Origin: JAJZMF01 sp035702845
GTDB lineage: Bacteria > Actinomycetota > Acidimicrobiia > Acidimicrobiales > Palsa-688
Direction: 5' to 3'
NCBI GenBank assembly: GCA_035702845.1
Contig: DASSZK010000052.1
Span: forward strand, 1-11,160
Length of the DNA: 11,160 nucleotides
Below the pieces are notes generated by a model, which was not told where the DNA came from, ran no database searches, and was given only the letters and a program-made list of their open reading frames with translations. Position 1 is the stretch's first letter, and each line of letters starts with the position of its first letter. The position numbers and the translations under genes are program-made. This document shows, piece by piece, positions 1 through 8,100 of this stretch.

Positions 1-800
1 GTGCCTCGTATGCCGGCGCCAGCTTGCGGGCCCCGCTGGTGGGCGGCCAGCAGCAACGGCGGCCAGATGGATAAACACCCGGCATTGCAGGTAGTGTGCC
101 CGGGCTTCTCATCCGAGAGCAGGTATAGGGGCATGTGGCCAGGCGTCGCCAGTACGGTGCCGTAAGGCGCCAGGCGGACCGCAACGACCGTGGCGGCACC
201 AGAATTAGAAGTGGCGGCCCCAGTGCCTGCCCCTGCCACCGGGTTAACCAGTAACAACTCCAAGCTCAAGGCGAGCGTCGCAGCGATAACCAGGGACGGC
301 ACACCTACCAGTCCTGCACGCCGGGTGCCTGTCAAGGCGCGCTTGGCAGCAGCTGCGCCAGTCAAGAACCGCGCCAGGCTGACGGAGGCAAGGACAGCGA
401 AGGCACCTATTTCCAAACCCCCGGCAGCAGCTCCGTAAGACGTCGGCACTTCACGGAAGCCGAAGAGCTTGACCATAAGGCTGAGGAGGTAACCGCTAAG
501 GGTCGCCATAGCCAGCAGCGCACCTGCGGCTGGGGCGACAAACCCGCGGGTTGTCACTATGGCGGCGCCAACAAGGGTGCAGGCAGCGAACTGGGACAGG
601 AAAAGATCCCCGATCGTCGGTACGGGCCCGTAACCGTTGAAGTACAGGTACAGGTGCACCACACCGCTCGCCATTAGCAAGGCGGCACCTCCGACCGCCG
701 GTACCGACCACGCACGACGACGGGTGAGCGGGCGCCCCGGGGCTTCCCGTTGGCGCCACCCACGGTGCCGTAGCCGGTTGCCTGTCACGAGGCTGTCCAT
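1..800 (-). CDS. Membrane protein with C-terminal PF03640/COG4315 'secreted repeat' domain (partial, 3' end outside window)
   Basis: Reading the minus strand from the ATG at 800-798 gives 266 codons with no stop down to position 3, so the gene continues past the left edge. Residues 1-30 are basic. About five hydrophobic helices follow at roughly 32-54, 66-84, 87-112, 129-147 and 166-187. A Gly/Ala/Ser linker leads to a domain starting near residue 211 with YGTVLA, a PLYLLSD segment, a C-x3-C pair (C238, C242) and SIWPPLL. This layout (Y-x-V-L, G-x-x-LY, C-x3-C, WPP) is that of PF03640 (Lipoprotein_15, COG4315), whose function is unknown. The topology suggests the domain lies outside the membrane, which is inference. 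A G-rich stretch (GGGGGCAG) about 5 bases before the ATG may be the ribosome site. It is divergent from a second gene of the same family at 1017. The helix region is a conserved-looking integral membrane domain that I cannot name. The reading frame and family are well supported; the exact start is less so. Confidence 0.82.
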   Translation of the reverse strand, partial: MDSLVTGNRLRHRGWRQREAPGRPLTRRRAWSVPAVGGAALLMASGVVHLYLYFNGYGPVPTIGDLFLSQFAACTLVGAAIVTTRGFVAPAAGALLAMATLSGYLLSLMVKLFGFREVPTSYGAAAGGLEIGAFAVLASVSLARFLTGAAAAKRALTGTRRAGLVGVPSLVIAATLALSLELLLVNPVAGAGTGAATSNSGAATVVAVRLAPYGTVLATPGHMPLYLLSDEKPGHTTCNAGCLSIWPPLLLAAHQRGPQAGAGIRG

Positions 801-1016
801 TTGCTCTGCCCCCAGTCTGGTCTCGAGGGTGGCGGTGCCCCCCACCCTCTGCGCTGGTAATACGCAGTAGGACTGGTGACAGATGCCCTTCGGGCATCCC
901 TGCTAGCGCCGCGTGCGTACTACCCATCGACCGGTCGCACCCGAAGGCGGGGCCGGCCACCGCGGGCAGCACGGGACTGCCGTAAAAACGAAGAACTGAA
1001 GAGTAAAGGAGCCGAC
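801..1016. promoter_or_regulatory. Divergent intergenic region between two PF03640-family genes
   Basis: These 216 bases separate the starts of two divergent genes and must hold both promoters unless one is transcribed from further away. The plus-strand gene has a clear ribosome site, AAAGGA at 1005-1010, six bases before its ATG. For the minus gene a -10-like TATTAC can be read on the minus strand at 862-857, about 50 bases before its ATG, but no convincing -35 accompanies it. A perfect hairpin lies at 882-898. I see no other gene here; a plus-strand open frame from 876 is only an upstream extension of the next gene. Confidence 0.5.
882..898. repeat. Perfect 7-bp inverted repeat in the divergent promoter region
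   Basis: GATGCCC (882-888) and GGGCATC (892-898) are exact reverse complements around the three-base loop TTC. No T-run follows, so it is not a classical terminator. Its place between two divergent genes fits an operator or an mRNA leader hairpin; this role is inference. Confidence 0.45.
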
Positions 1017-1589
1017 ATGGCGAACTTCACAGGTAAAACCACTACGCCCCCGTCCCGCTCGAACAACAGAACGCGCACAGGCCGCGCCGGCATGCTGACG
1101 GGCACCACGGGGCTTGCAACCTTATTCTTGGGTCTGGCCACCATTGCAGGAGGGACGGCTTCGGCTGCCACTCAACCTACGCTCGGCGCCGGCCACGCCG
1201 GCACCTACGGAGCTGTTCTCGTGAACTCGCGGGGCTTCAGCCTCTATACGCTGTCAAATTCGGCAAACAAAATGGTTTGCACCGGCAAGTGCCTCAGTTT
1301 TTGGCCACCGGTAGTGGTCAGCAAGTCGACCACGCACATCGATCTCGGGCCTGGCGTCACGGGTGAGGTCGGGTTCCTGCCGCTCACGAAGACGACCAAG
1401 GAGGTCACGTTCGACGGCTACCCGCTCTACACCTTCGTGAAGGACACCGGTCCTGGGCAGTCCCACGGCGAAGGGGTCGTAGCCTTCGGCGGCACTTGGG
1501 AGCTCATAAGGCCCGCAGCCCTCGTGGCCCCAGCCACGAAGGCGGCCGCCAGTGGGACCACCACGACGACTGCCTACGGGTACAAGTAA
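1017..1589 (+). CDS. Exported PF03640/COG4315 'secreted repeat' protein
   Basis: The product is 190 aa. The ATG at 1017 is preferred over the longer frame from 876 because AAAGGA (1005-1010) sits six bases upstream and a signal-like N-terminus follows. Residues 1-24 are polar and basic, about 27-50 are hydrophobic, and ASA-A near residue 50 suits signal peptidase I. There is no lipobox cysteine. The mature part carries the family pattern: YGAVLV (64-69), FSLYTLS, C88-x3-C92 and FWPP (95-98). A second, cysteine-free repeat follows with the segment FDGYPLYTFVKD (132-143) and GGTWEL (158-163). The tail is Ala/Thr-rich. The family is widespread in bacteria and its biochemical role is not established. 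The conserved Cys pair may form a disulphide or bind a ligand, which is inference. It is divergent from the membrane-fused relative ending at 800 and followed by a strong stem at 1599-1628. Confidence 0.85.
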   Translation: MANFTGKTTTPPSRSNNRTRTGRAGMLTGTTGLATLFLGLATIAGGTASAATQPTLGAGHAGTYGAVLVNSRGFSLYTLSNSANKMVCTGKCLSFWPPVVVSKSTTHIDLGPGVTGEVGFLPLTKTTKEVTFDGYPLYTFVKDTGPGQSHGEGVVAFGGTWELIRPAALVAPATKAAASGTTTTTAYGYK

Positions 1590-1598
1590 CTCCCCGTC

Positions 1599-1628
1599 GC
1601 CGGGTGGTCCAACTCTGGACCACCCGGC
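1599..1628. terminator. Strong stem-loop terminator candidate
   Basis: A perfect 12-bp stem (1599-1610 with 1617-1628) encloses the 6-base loop AACTCT, starting ten bases after the stop of the PF03640 gene. There is no U-tract, which is common for actinobacterial terminators. It would insulate the gene before it from the YyaL-type gene starting at 1678. Confidence 0.6.
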
Positions 1629-1677
1629 CACGGGTGTCGGGACCCGAGCATCGTGGCAAGTGGCAGGATACTGAAGA

Positions 1678-3669
1678 ATGAACCGGCTCGCCGAGCAAGC
1701 CAGCCCCTACCTACGCCAACATGCAGGCAATCCTGTCGACTGGTGGCCCTGGTGCGACGAGGCCTTCGAACAAGCTCGAGTGCGAGATGTGCCCGTCCTG
1801 ATCTCGGTCGGGTACTCGGCCTGCCACTGGTGCCACGTAATGGCCCACGAGAGCTTCGAGGACAGCTCTGTAGCCGAGGTCTTGAACGCAGGCTTCGTCC
1901 CCCTGAAGGTGGACCGCGAGGAACGACCGGACATCGACGCCGTGTACATGGAGGCAGTCCAACTGGTGAGCGGGGGTGGTGGCTGGCCCATGACCGTGCT
2001 GGCCCTACCGGACGGCAGGCCTTTTTGGGCCGGGACCTACCTGCCCAAGGAGCACTTCCTCGACCTGCTCCGGCGGGTGCAGGAGTTATGGCGATCGGCG
2101 CGCGATGCCATAACCGAGGATGCCGAGCGCCTCACGGAGGCAGTACGTCGTGGCTCGTCCTTGCCCGGAGAAGCCCATCTCGGGGCGGGCCCAAATGCCG
2201 GTCAAGGGGCGGGTACGCTTCCCGGCCGAGTGCTGGGCGAAGCTGCGGCAGCTGTACTCGCGCGCCATGACCCCGAGTGGGGCGGCAACCGGGGTGCCCC
2301 CAAGTTCCCCCAGCCGGCCACGCTCGAGCTCCTGGCCGTCCACTACCGGCGTAATGGCGACGCCCAGGCTCTGTCCGCCCTGTGCCGGGCACTCGACGCC
2401 ATGAGCTCGGGTGGGATCTACGACCACCTGGGCGGAGGCTTTGCCCGCTACAGCACCGACCGGCGCTGGCTGGTCCCCCATTTCGAAAAGATGCTTTACG
2501 ACAACGCCTTATTGGTGCGCACTTACACGATCGCGTGGCAATTGACCGGTAGCTCTCGCTACGCCCAGGTGGTCGAAGAGACGGTGGGCTACCTTCTCTC
2601 CCCTCCGATGCGCCTTGACACGGGTGCCTGGGCAGCGGCCGAGGACGCGGACAGCGAAGGCGTCGAGGGGCTCTTTTACACCTGGGACCGCTCGGAGATC
2701 GATCAGGTGGCTGGTGCAGACGTGGCCGACTGGTACGGGGCCACAGCCGAGGGCAACTGGGAAGGTCGCAATATCTTGTGGCGGCCGGGCTTGGCTGACC
2801 TGCGCAGGTCGCCGGCGATAGAGCAAGGGCGCATGGCCTTGTACGAACGGCGCAGCCACCGGCGCCGCCCGGGGCTCGATGACAAGGTGGTGACCGAATG
2901 GAATGCCATGGCCGTCGCCGCCCTCGCGTACGCCGGTGCCGCATTTGACCGCCCCGATTGGGTGAGCTTGTCCGTACAGACAGCCGAGATGCTCCAAGAG
3001 AACCTGCGCCGCCCAGACGGGCGCTGGCTACGGTCGTGGCGCCAGGGCGCTGCAGGGCCTCTGGCGTTCGCCGCCGACTATGCCTGGTTGGTGGAGGCTT
3101 TCACCCGGGTCTTCGAAGCCACCGGCGAGCCGCGCTGGCTGGAAGTCGCCGAAGAGACGGCGCGCGAGATGGTGCGTCTTTTCTACAGCGAGAGCGACAC
3201 CGTGTTCTTTACTTGCGGCGAGGATGCAGAAGGCCTGGTAGCCAGGATGGCCGATCTCTACGACGGCGCCACGCCATCGGCCAACGCGACCGCCCTGGCA
3301 GCGCTCGCCCGTTTGGCTGAGCTCACCGGGCATGAAGACCTGCGCGAGACGGGCCGCCGCGTCCTTCACCGCCTGGCCGGAGCCCTCGGTCGCACGCCGG
3401 CCGCCTTCCCGGCGATGGCCTGTGCGGCCGATCTATTGGAGCGGCCAGGGCGGCAGGTAGTGGTCGCCGGCGACCGCCCGGACCTGGTCGCCTGCGTCCA
3501 TGAGCGCTACCTCCCCGGCACGGTGCTGGCGTGGGGGAAACCGTTCCCCTCCCCGTTGTGGGAAGGGCGGCCGGGGCCCGACAGCGCCGGCTTGGCCTTC
3601 GTCTGCGAGGGTTATCGCTGCCGCCTCCCGGTCGGCACGGTCGAAGACCTAGGTGCTCTGTTGAGCTGA
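1678..3669 (+). CDS. Thioredoxin-like DUF255 protein, YyaL/SPATA20 (SSP411) family
   Basis: The product is 663 aa, near the usual family length. The ATG at 1678 starts the family's typical N-terminus (NRLAEQASPYLRQH, then NPVDWWPW). AGGA at 1665-1668 is a plausible ribosome site nine bases upstream. Residues 1 to about 165 form the thioredoxin-like domain, with redox-type motif C49-H-W-C52, KVDREERPDID at 77-87 and GGWPMTV at 101-107. The rest matches the alpha/alpha-toroid half, with the segment GGIYDHLGGGFARYS (about 245-259), HFEKMLYDN shortly after, and DDKVVTEWNAM (401-411). The family runs from bacteria (B. subtilis YyaL) to human SPATA20. It has no settled activity; a redox or sugar-related role is proposed from the folds. 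No signal peptide is seen, so it is probably cytoplasmic. The gene stands between a terminator stem and an unknown gene on the same strand 74 bases downstream. Confidence 0.93.
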   Translation: MNRLAEQASPYLRQHAGNPVDWWPWCDEAFEQARVRDVPVLISVGYSACHWCHVMAHESFEDSSVAEVLNAGFVPLKVDREERPDIDAVYMEAVQLVSGGGGWPMTVLALPDGRPFWAGTYLPKEHFLDLLRRVQELWRSARDAITEDAERLTEAVRRGSSLPGEAHLGAGPNAGQGAGTLPGRVLGEAAAAVLARHDPEWGGNRGAPKFPQPATLELLAVHYRRNGDAQALSALCRALDAMSSGGIYDHLGGGFARYSTDRRWLVPHFEKMLYDNALLVRTYTIAWQLTGSSRYAQVVEETVGYLLSPPMRLDTGAWAAAEDADSEGVEGLFYTWDRSEIDQVAGADVADWYGATAEGNWEGRNILWRPGLADLRRSPAIEQGRMALYERRSHRRRPGLDDKVVTEWNAMAVAALAYAGAAFDRPDWVSLSVQTAEMLQENLRRPDGRWLRSWRQGAAGPLAFAADYAWLVEAFTRVFEATGEPRWLEVAEETAREMVRLFYSESDTVFFTCGEDAEGLVARMADLYDGATPSANATALAALARLAELTGHEDLRETGRRVLHRLAGALGRTPAAFPAMACAADLLERPGRQVVVAGDRPDLVACVHERYLPGTVLAWGKPFPSPLWEGRPGPDSAGLAFVCEGYRCRLPVGTVEDLGALLS

Positions 3670-3743
3670 GCCCGCCCGCCGGACCACCCTTGCGTGGCCA
3701 CCATCCACCGCTAGCGTGCCGCCAGCGGGCAACATTGGCTTAG

Positions 3744-4394
3744 ATGCTTACAAGTTCAGGTATTGGGGCTTCCTTACCCCGCCTTCATGACACACCCGGT
3801 ACGAGGCTGCGGCTAATGGTGGTCTCGACCGGGCGACGTCACTGCGCCGGGGTCGACCTTGACTCGGGCGCGCTCGTGCGGGCCTGGAGCCCCGATGTCG
3901 TCGACCAGCGCCTGGCACCCTACGACCTGGTCGACATAACTGTGGTCAGCGACCCCGACATGGTCCCGGACCCGTCGGAGCCGGAGGCTTTGGTGACGAG
4001 TGGGGCACCGGTGCCGGTCGGGCGCATCACCGGGCGCCGAGCGGCCAAGTTGATCCGGCCTCTGCTGCACCCCGAGAACGCGCCTTTGCTCGGCTTCCAC
4101 GGACCGGCCGTCCCCTTTTGGGAAAGGCGCCCTGACCACCCGTCGGTCGCCCTCGCCCAGACCAGCGGGCCGCTCGTCGTCACTGTTGAGAGAGAGGCAA
4201 TGTGGTGCCACTTCTTGTGGAGCGGGCGCCCGCAGGTGATGGCGTGCAGCGACCCGCGTCTGGCCGCTTCACTCGAGAGACTGGGACGCGACATCGCCAA
4301 CCTCAAACCGGGGACCTATCTGGTAGTGGCGCTGGAACCGCCCGTCAACGGGCATTGCCAGAAGGTTGTCGAAGCAGTGGTGCCCAGGCGCTAA
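3744..4394 (+). CDS. Hypothetical protein, not recognised
   Basis: The product is 216 aa from the ATG at 3744. An internal ATG at 3816 (residue 25) has GAGG at 3803-3806 nine bases before it and opens a more conserved-looking core (MVVSTGRRHCAGVDLDSG), so the true protein may be 192 aa. The ATG at 3744 has no clear ribosome site. I recognise no domain. Visible are a beta-rich first half with VDLDSGALVRAW (37-48), a central LLGFHGPAVPFWERRPDHP segment (115-133), a MWCHFLWSGRPQV segment (153-165), and a C-terminal strand TYLVVALEPP (191-200). No signal peptide or membrane helix is seen. Codon use is the same GC-rich type as its neighbours, and it is the best open frame in the region. It lies on the same strand as the YyaL-type gene and converges on the dnaE-linked gene at 4459. 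No function is proposed. Confidence 0.7.
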   Translation: MLTSSGIGASLPRLHDTPGTRLRLMVVSTGRRHCAGVDLDSGALVRAWSPDVVDQRLAPYDLVDITVVSDPDMVPDPSEPEALVTSGAPVPVGRITGRRAAKLIRPLLHPENAPLLGFHGPAVPFWERRPDHPSVALAQTSGPLVVTVEREAMWCHFLWSGRPQVMACSDPRLAASLERLGRDIANLKPGTYLVVALEPPVNGHCQKVVEAVVPRR

Positions 4395-4455
4395 GTCGAG
4401 CAGCCCAAGCCGCTTGGCGCTCAGCCTGGGCGGAGCTACCGCGTCCTGGCTCGAC
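4395..4455. terminator. Nested inverted repeats between convergent genes, possible bidirectional terminator
   Basis: Immediately after the TAA at 4392-4394, GTCGAGC (4395-4401) is the exact complement of GCTCGAC (4449-4455). Inside lies a second stem, 4403-4410 with 4424-4431, eight pairs with one mismatch. The gap between the two convergent stops is only 64 bases, where a shared terminator is expected. There is no T-run, so this remains a candidate. Confidence 0.35.
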
Positions 4456-4458
4456 GGC

Positions 4459-5130
4459 TCAGGACTTGAAACCCGAGGCCAGCTCCTCGGACATGGCCCA
4501 GCCGAAGGCGATCAGCACATCCCGGCGCTCCTGGTCCAAAGTGGCCATGAGCTCGGCGATCTCGGGAGCAACTTCAGGGACCTCTTCCGGCTCGTAGTCG
4601 AACACCGGGGAAGCCGAGCCGTCGCCCTTCAGGATGAAGCTACGGTCGTCGACCCGGCCTTCAGCGCCGAAGCGCTTGGCCAACCGGCGCGACCATGCTC
4701 GCTCCTCTCCGGTGACCTTGTAGCCGGCACGAGGGCAGATCTCCTCCAGGCCGGCAAAGGCAGCGAAGCCGCCGGGGCTGCGCAGCCGTGTGGCGACCAG
4801 GACGTCCTCGTCGGGGAAGGCGAGGACTGCCTTGCGGAACTGGTCAGCGCGCAGGGCGTCGAGCACGGCCTCGCGCTCAGGGCACCGCTTGACCGACAAC
4901 ATGCCCCAGAGCACGCAAGGCGTACCCCCGATGCGCTCGAGAGTGCAAAACGAAAAGCCCAGCAAAGCCGCGCCATCGCGAACCTGAGTGATCAGGACCC
5001 ACTCATCACGTTGCTTGGAAAGCAGCCCGATGTCCAGGCCGGTCGGGCCATCGGCAACGAGGTCACCCATCTCGGCGATCTCCGTGTCCGATAGTGCCGT
5101 GCAATCCTTCGTCTCGACATCGAACGTCAT
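4459..5130 (-). CDS. Conserved-looking hypothetical protein, possibly GNAT-like, downstream of dnaE
   Basis: The product is 223 aa from the ATG at 5130. A GTG at 5142 in the same frame would add four residues, but the GAGGAG ribosome site overlaps that GTG, whereas it lies about 11 bases before the ATG. Features are an acidic N-terminus with LSDTEIAEMGDLV, a strand-like LLGFSFCTLERIGGTPCVLW segment, an Arg/Asp-rich helix (EREAVLDALRADQFRKAVL), FPDEDVLVATR, and an Ala/Glu-rich C-terminal helix ending in SGFKS. The order of strands and helices recalls the GNAT acetyltransferase fold, but I see no clear acetyl-CoA loop, so this assignment is tentative. It begins about 40 bases after the dnaE stop on the same strand, so the two are probably co-transcribed; a link to replication is only inference. 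No signal peptide or membrane segment is seen. Confidence 0.75.
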   Translation of the reverse strand: MTFDVETKDCTALSDTEIAEMGDLVADGPTGLDIGLLSKQRDEWVLITQVRDGAALLGFSFCTLERIGGTPCVLWGMLSVKRCPEREAVLDALRADQFRKAVLAFPDEDVLVATRLRSPGGFAAFAGLEEICPRAGYKVTGEERAWSRRLAKRFGAEGRVDDRSFILKGDGSASPVFDYEPEEVPEVAPEIAELMATLDQERRDVLIAFGWAMSEELASGFKS

Positions 5131-5170
5131 GTCGGTCGTCACTCCTCACTGGCCGGGGACAGTTCCAAGG

Positions 5171-8100
5171 TTAGCCGCTTACGGGCTCTCCGTTCCACAA
5201 ACATGCTGGTCCAAGTAGTACACGCAGCTCAGCGAGCAGGCCCGGACTGGCGTTGACGTTGAACTCGGCCGCCAAACGCACCACCTTGGTCCCCACGTGC
5301 AAGTACACGGGCGACTCCCCTGGGTGCTCGGCTAGCAACGCCCGGAGGCGAGCCACCCGGTCGTCGTCGAGAGCGTGCACCGGGAGGACCACGTGGACCG
5401 GTTCGGCGCCGTCCAGGCTCAACTGGGGACGCCTTACTTCAGAACACACCAGCTTGGGTACGTCGTCGCGTTGGTCCAAGCGGCCCCTCACGCAAACCAC
5501 GGCGTCGTCCGCCAGAAGGTGACCGATTTCTTGCATGGTGCGAGGGAAGACGAACACCTCGATCGAGGACTGGAGGTCTTCCAAGATGAAGGTGGCCATG
5601 AGCTCGCCGCGCTTGGTGTACTTGCGGGAAAGACCCGTCACGACCCCGCCGACCCAGCGCTCGGCGGCCCGGCCACCCGCCTGAGCCCCTCCGACGGGGG
5701 CGCTCGCTCCTTCGCGCAGGTCGATGATCGTGCAGTCCGTATGGCGCTTCAAAGCCGCCTCCGCCCCTACCAAAGGGTGGTCGCTCACGTACAGGCCGAG
5801 CATCTCTTTTTCGAACGACAACTTGGTGTGCTTGTCGAACTCCTGGTCCGGTATGGGCACCCGGGAGTCGTCGTAAAGCTTGTCCCCTCCCTCGGCACTG
5901 GCCCCGAAAAGGCTGAGCACCCCCTGGTCCTCCTCGCGGCGCCGGGCGACGGCACGGTCGACGACCTGCTCGAAGACCAGGCACAGGCCCTGGCGGGGAT
6001 GGCCGAGGCAGTCGAAGGCACCGGCCTTGACGAGCGACTCGACCGTCCTTTTGTTGAGCACCACAGGGTCGACGCGGTTGCAGAAGTCGTAGAAGTCCTT
6101 GAAAGGCCCGTTTTGGGCCCGCTCGACCATGATGCGCTCGACAAGGCCCTCGCCGACGTTGCGGATGGCTGACAGGCCAAACGGGATGCGGCCCTTATCG
6201 GAGGCGTCCGGCCCGGTGCCGCCCCGCACGGCGGTGAAGTCCGAGGCCGACAGGTTGATGTCGGGCACCAGGACCTCGATGCCCATGGCCCGGCACTCGG
6301 CCAGGTACACAGCCATCTTGTCCTTGTCATCTTTGACGCTCGTCAGCAGGCTGGCCATGTACTCGACCGGGTGGTTGGCCTTGAGCCAGGCGGTCCAGTA
6401 CGACACGAGCCCATAGCCGAAGGCGTGGCTCTTGTTGAACGCATAGTCGGCGAACGGTTCGATGATGTCGAACAGGGCCGAGCCCACTTGCTCGCCGTAA
6501 CCCGTCTTCACGCACCCGGCGACGAACTTTTCCCGCTCCTTGGCCATGATCTCGCGGACCTTCTTGCCCGCGGCCTTGCGCAGGGTGTCGGCCTCCGCCA
6601 GGGAGTACCCGGCAAAGCGCTGGGCCACGCGCATCATGGACTCCTGGTAGATCATGAGCCCGTAGGTGTCGCCCAGGACTTCGCCGACGTCAGGATGGAC
6701 CGAGGTGATCTCCTTGCGGCCGTTTTTGCGGTCGGCGTAGTCGTAGTGCATGTTCGCCGCCATCGGCCCGGGCCGGTACAGGGCGACGAGAGCGGCCACG
6801 TCCTCGATCGATGTCGGCGCCAACGCCCTCACCAGCGCCCGCATGTTGGCACCCTCGAGCTGGAACACCCCCACCGTCTCGGCCCGCTGCAGGAGCTCGT
6901 AGGTGAGAGGGTCGTCAACGGGGAGGTTGTCGATGTCGGGGCGCATACCCGTGCCCGCCTCGACCATGTCGAGGGTCCGCTCGATGACGCTCAGGTTGCG
7001 AAGGCCAAGGAAGTCCATCTTCAACAGCCCGAGCTCTTCGACGGCGTGCATTTCGTACTGGGTGACGATGGGCGCGTCTTCTGGCTTGCCGCCTGGCTCG
7101 GGCTTGCGCTGCACCGGCAGGTACTCGGTCAGGGGGTCGTTGGAGATCACCACGGCGGCGGCATGGATACCGTCCTGCCTGCGCAGGCCCTCCAGGCCCT
7201 TGGCCACGTCGACGACTTTCTTGACGTCGGGGTCGGTGGCGTACATCTCCCGCAGCTCGGTCGCCACCTTGTAGCCATCGGAGTGCTTCGGGTGTTCCTC
7301 GAAGCACGCCCAGAGCGGTGTGTCACGGCCCATGACCAGTGGGGGCATGACCTTGGCGACGCGGTCGCCGACGCTGTAGGGGTAACCGAGCACACGGGCG
7401 GCGTCGCGCACGGCAGCGCGCGCCTTGATTGTCGAGAACGTCACTATCTGCGCTACGTGGTCCCAGCCCCAGCGCTCCGACGCGTAGCGGATCATCTCGC
7501 CGCGGTAGCGCTCGTCGAAGTCCATGTCGATGTCGGGCATCTGTTTACGCCCGGGGTTGAGGAACCTCTCGAAAAGAAGGTCGTAGCGGATGGGATCCAG
7601 GTCGACGATGCGCAGGCAATAGGCGACGCAGCATCCGGCCGCGCTGCCGCGCCCTGGGCCGACACGTATCTTGGACTCGCGGGCATGGCGGATCAGGTCC
7701 CAAACGACGAGGAAATAGTCCGAGAAACCCATGTTGGCGATGACGCCGAGCTCGAAGTCCAAGCGCTCGGTCACCTTGGCCGGAAGCGGCGAGCCGTAGC
7801 GGAAAACGGCTCCCTCGTACGTGAGGTGGCGCAGGTAATCGTCGGAGCTAGGGAAACCTTCGGGCAAGGGGAACTCAGGGAGCTTCGGTTTGCCGAGCTC
7901 GATCTTGACATCCGCCCGTTCTGCTATCCACAGTGTGCTGTCGCAGGACTCCGGTACCTCTGCGAACAGCGACCGCATCTCCGCCGCTGTCTTGAGGTAG
8001 TGCTCCGACCCGTCAAAACGGAAGCGTTTGGGGTCGTCCATCGTCGAGCCCGTCTGCACGCAAAGCAGGGCGTCGTGGGCAAGATGGTCTTCGCGAGTCG

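Noticed and set aside
496..972. A 158-codon minus-strand frame near the left end
   Set aside because: It overlaps the membrane/PF03640 gene in a different frame and its Arg/Pro/Cys-rich product lacks the hydrophobic helices and motifs seen in the chosen frame.
876..1016. N-terminal extension of the exported PF03640 protein
   Set aside because: The ATG at 1017 has a good ribosome site and places the signal-like segment at the N-terminus; the extension would bury it.
3670..3743. GCCCGC/GCGGGC and CCGCT/AGCGG pairings after the YyaL-type gene
   Set aside because: The arms are short with long loops and no T-run, easily found by chance in GC-rich DNA.
4366..5094. A 242-codon plus-strand frame opposite the gene at 4459-5130
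   Set aside because: It has no ribosome site or recognisable motif, and the minus-strand product looks far more protein-like.
7924..7932. CTATCCACA, one mismatch from the E. coli DnaA box
   Set aside because: It is a single site inside the dnaE coding sequence, explained by conserved codons, with no neighbouring motifs.
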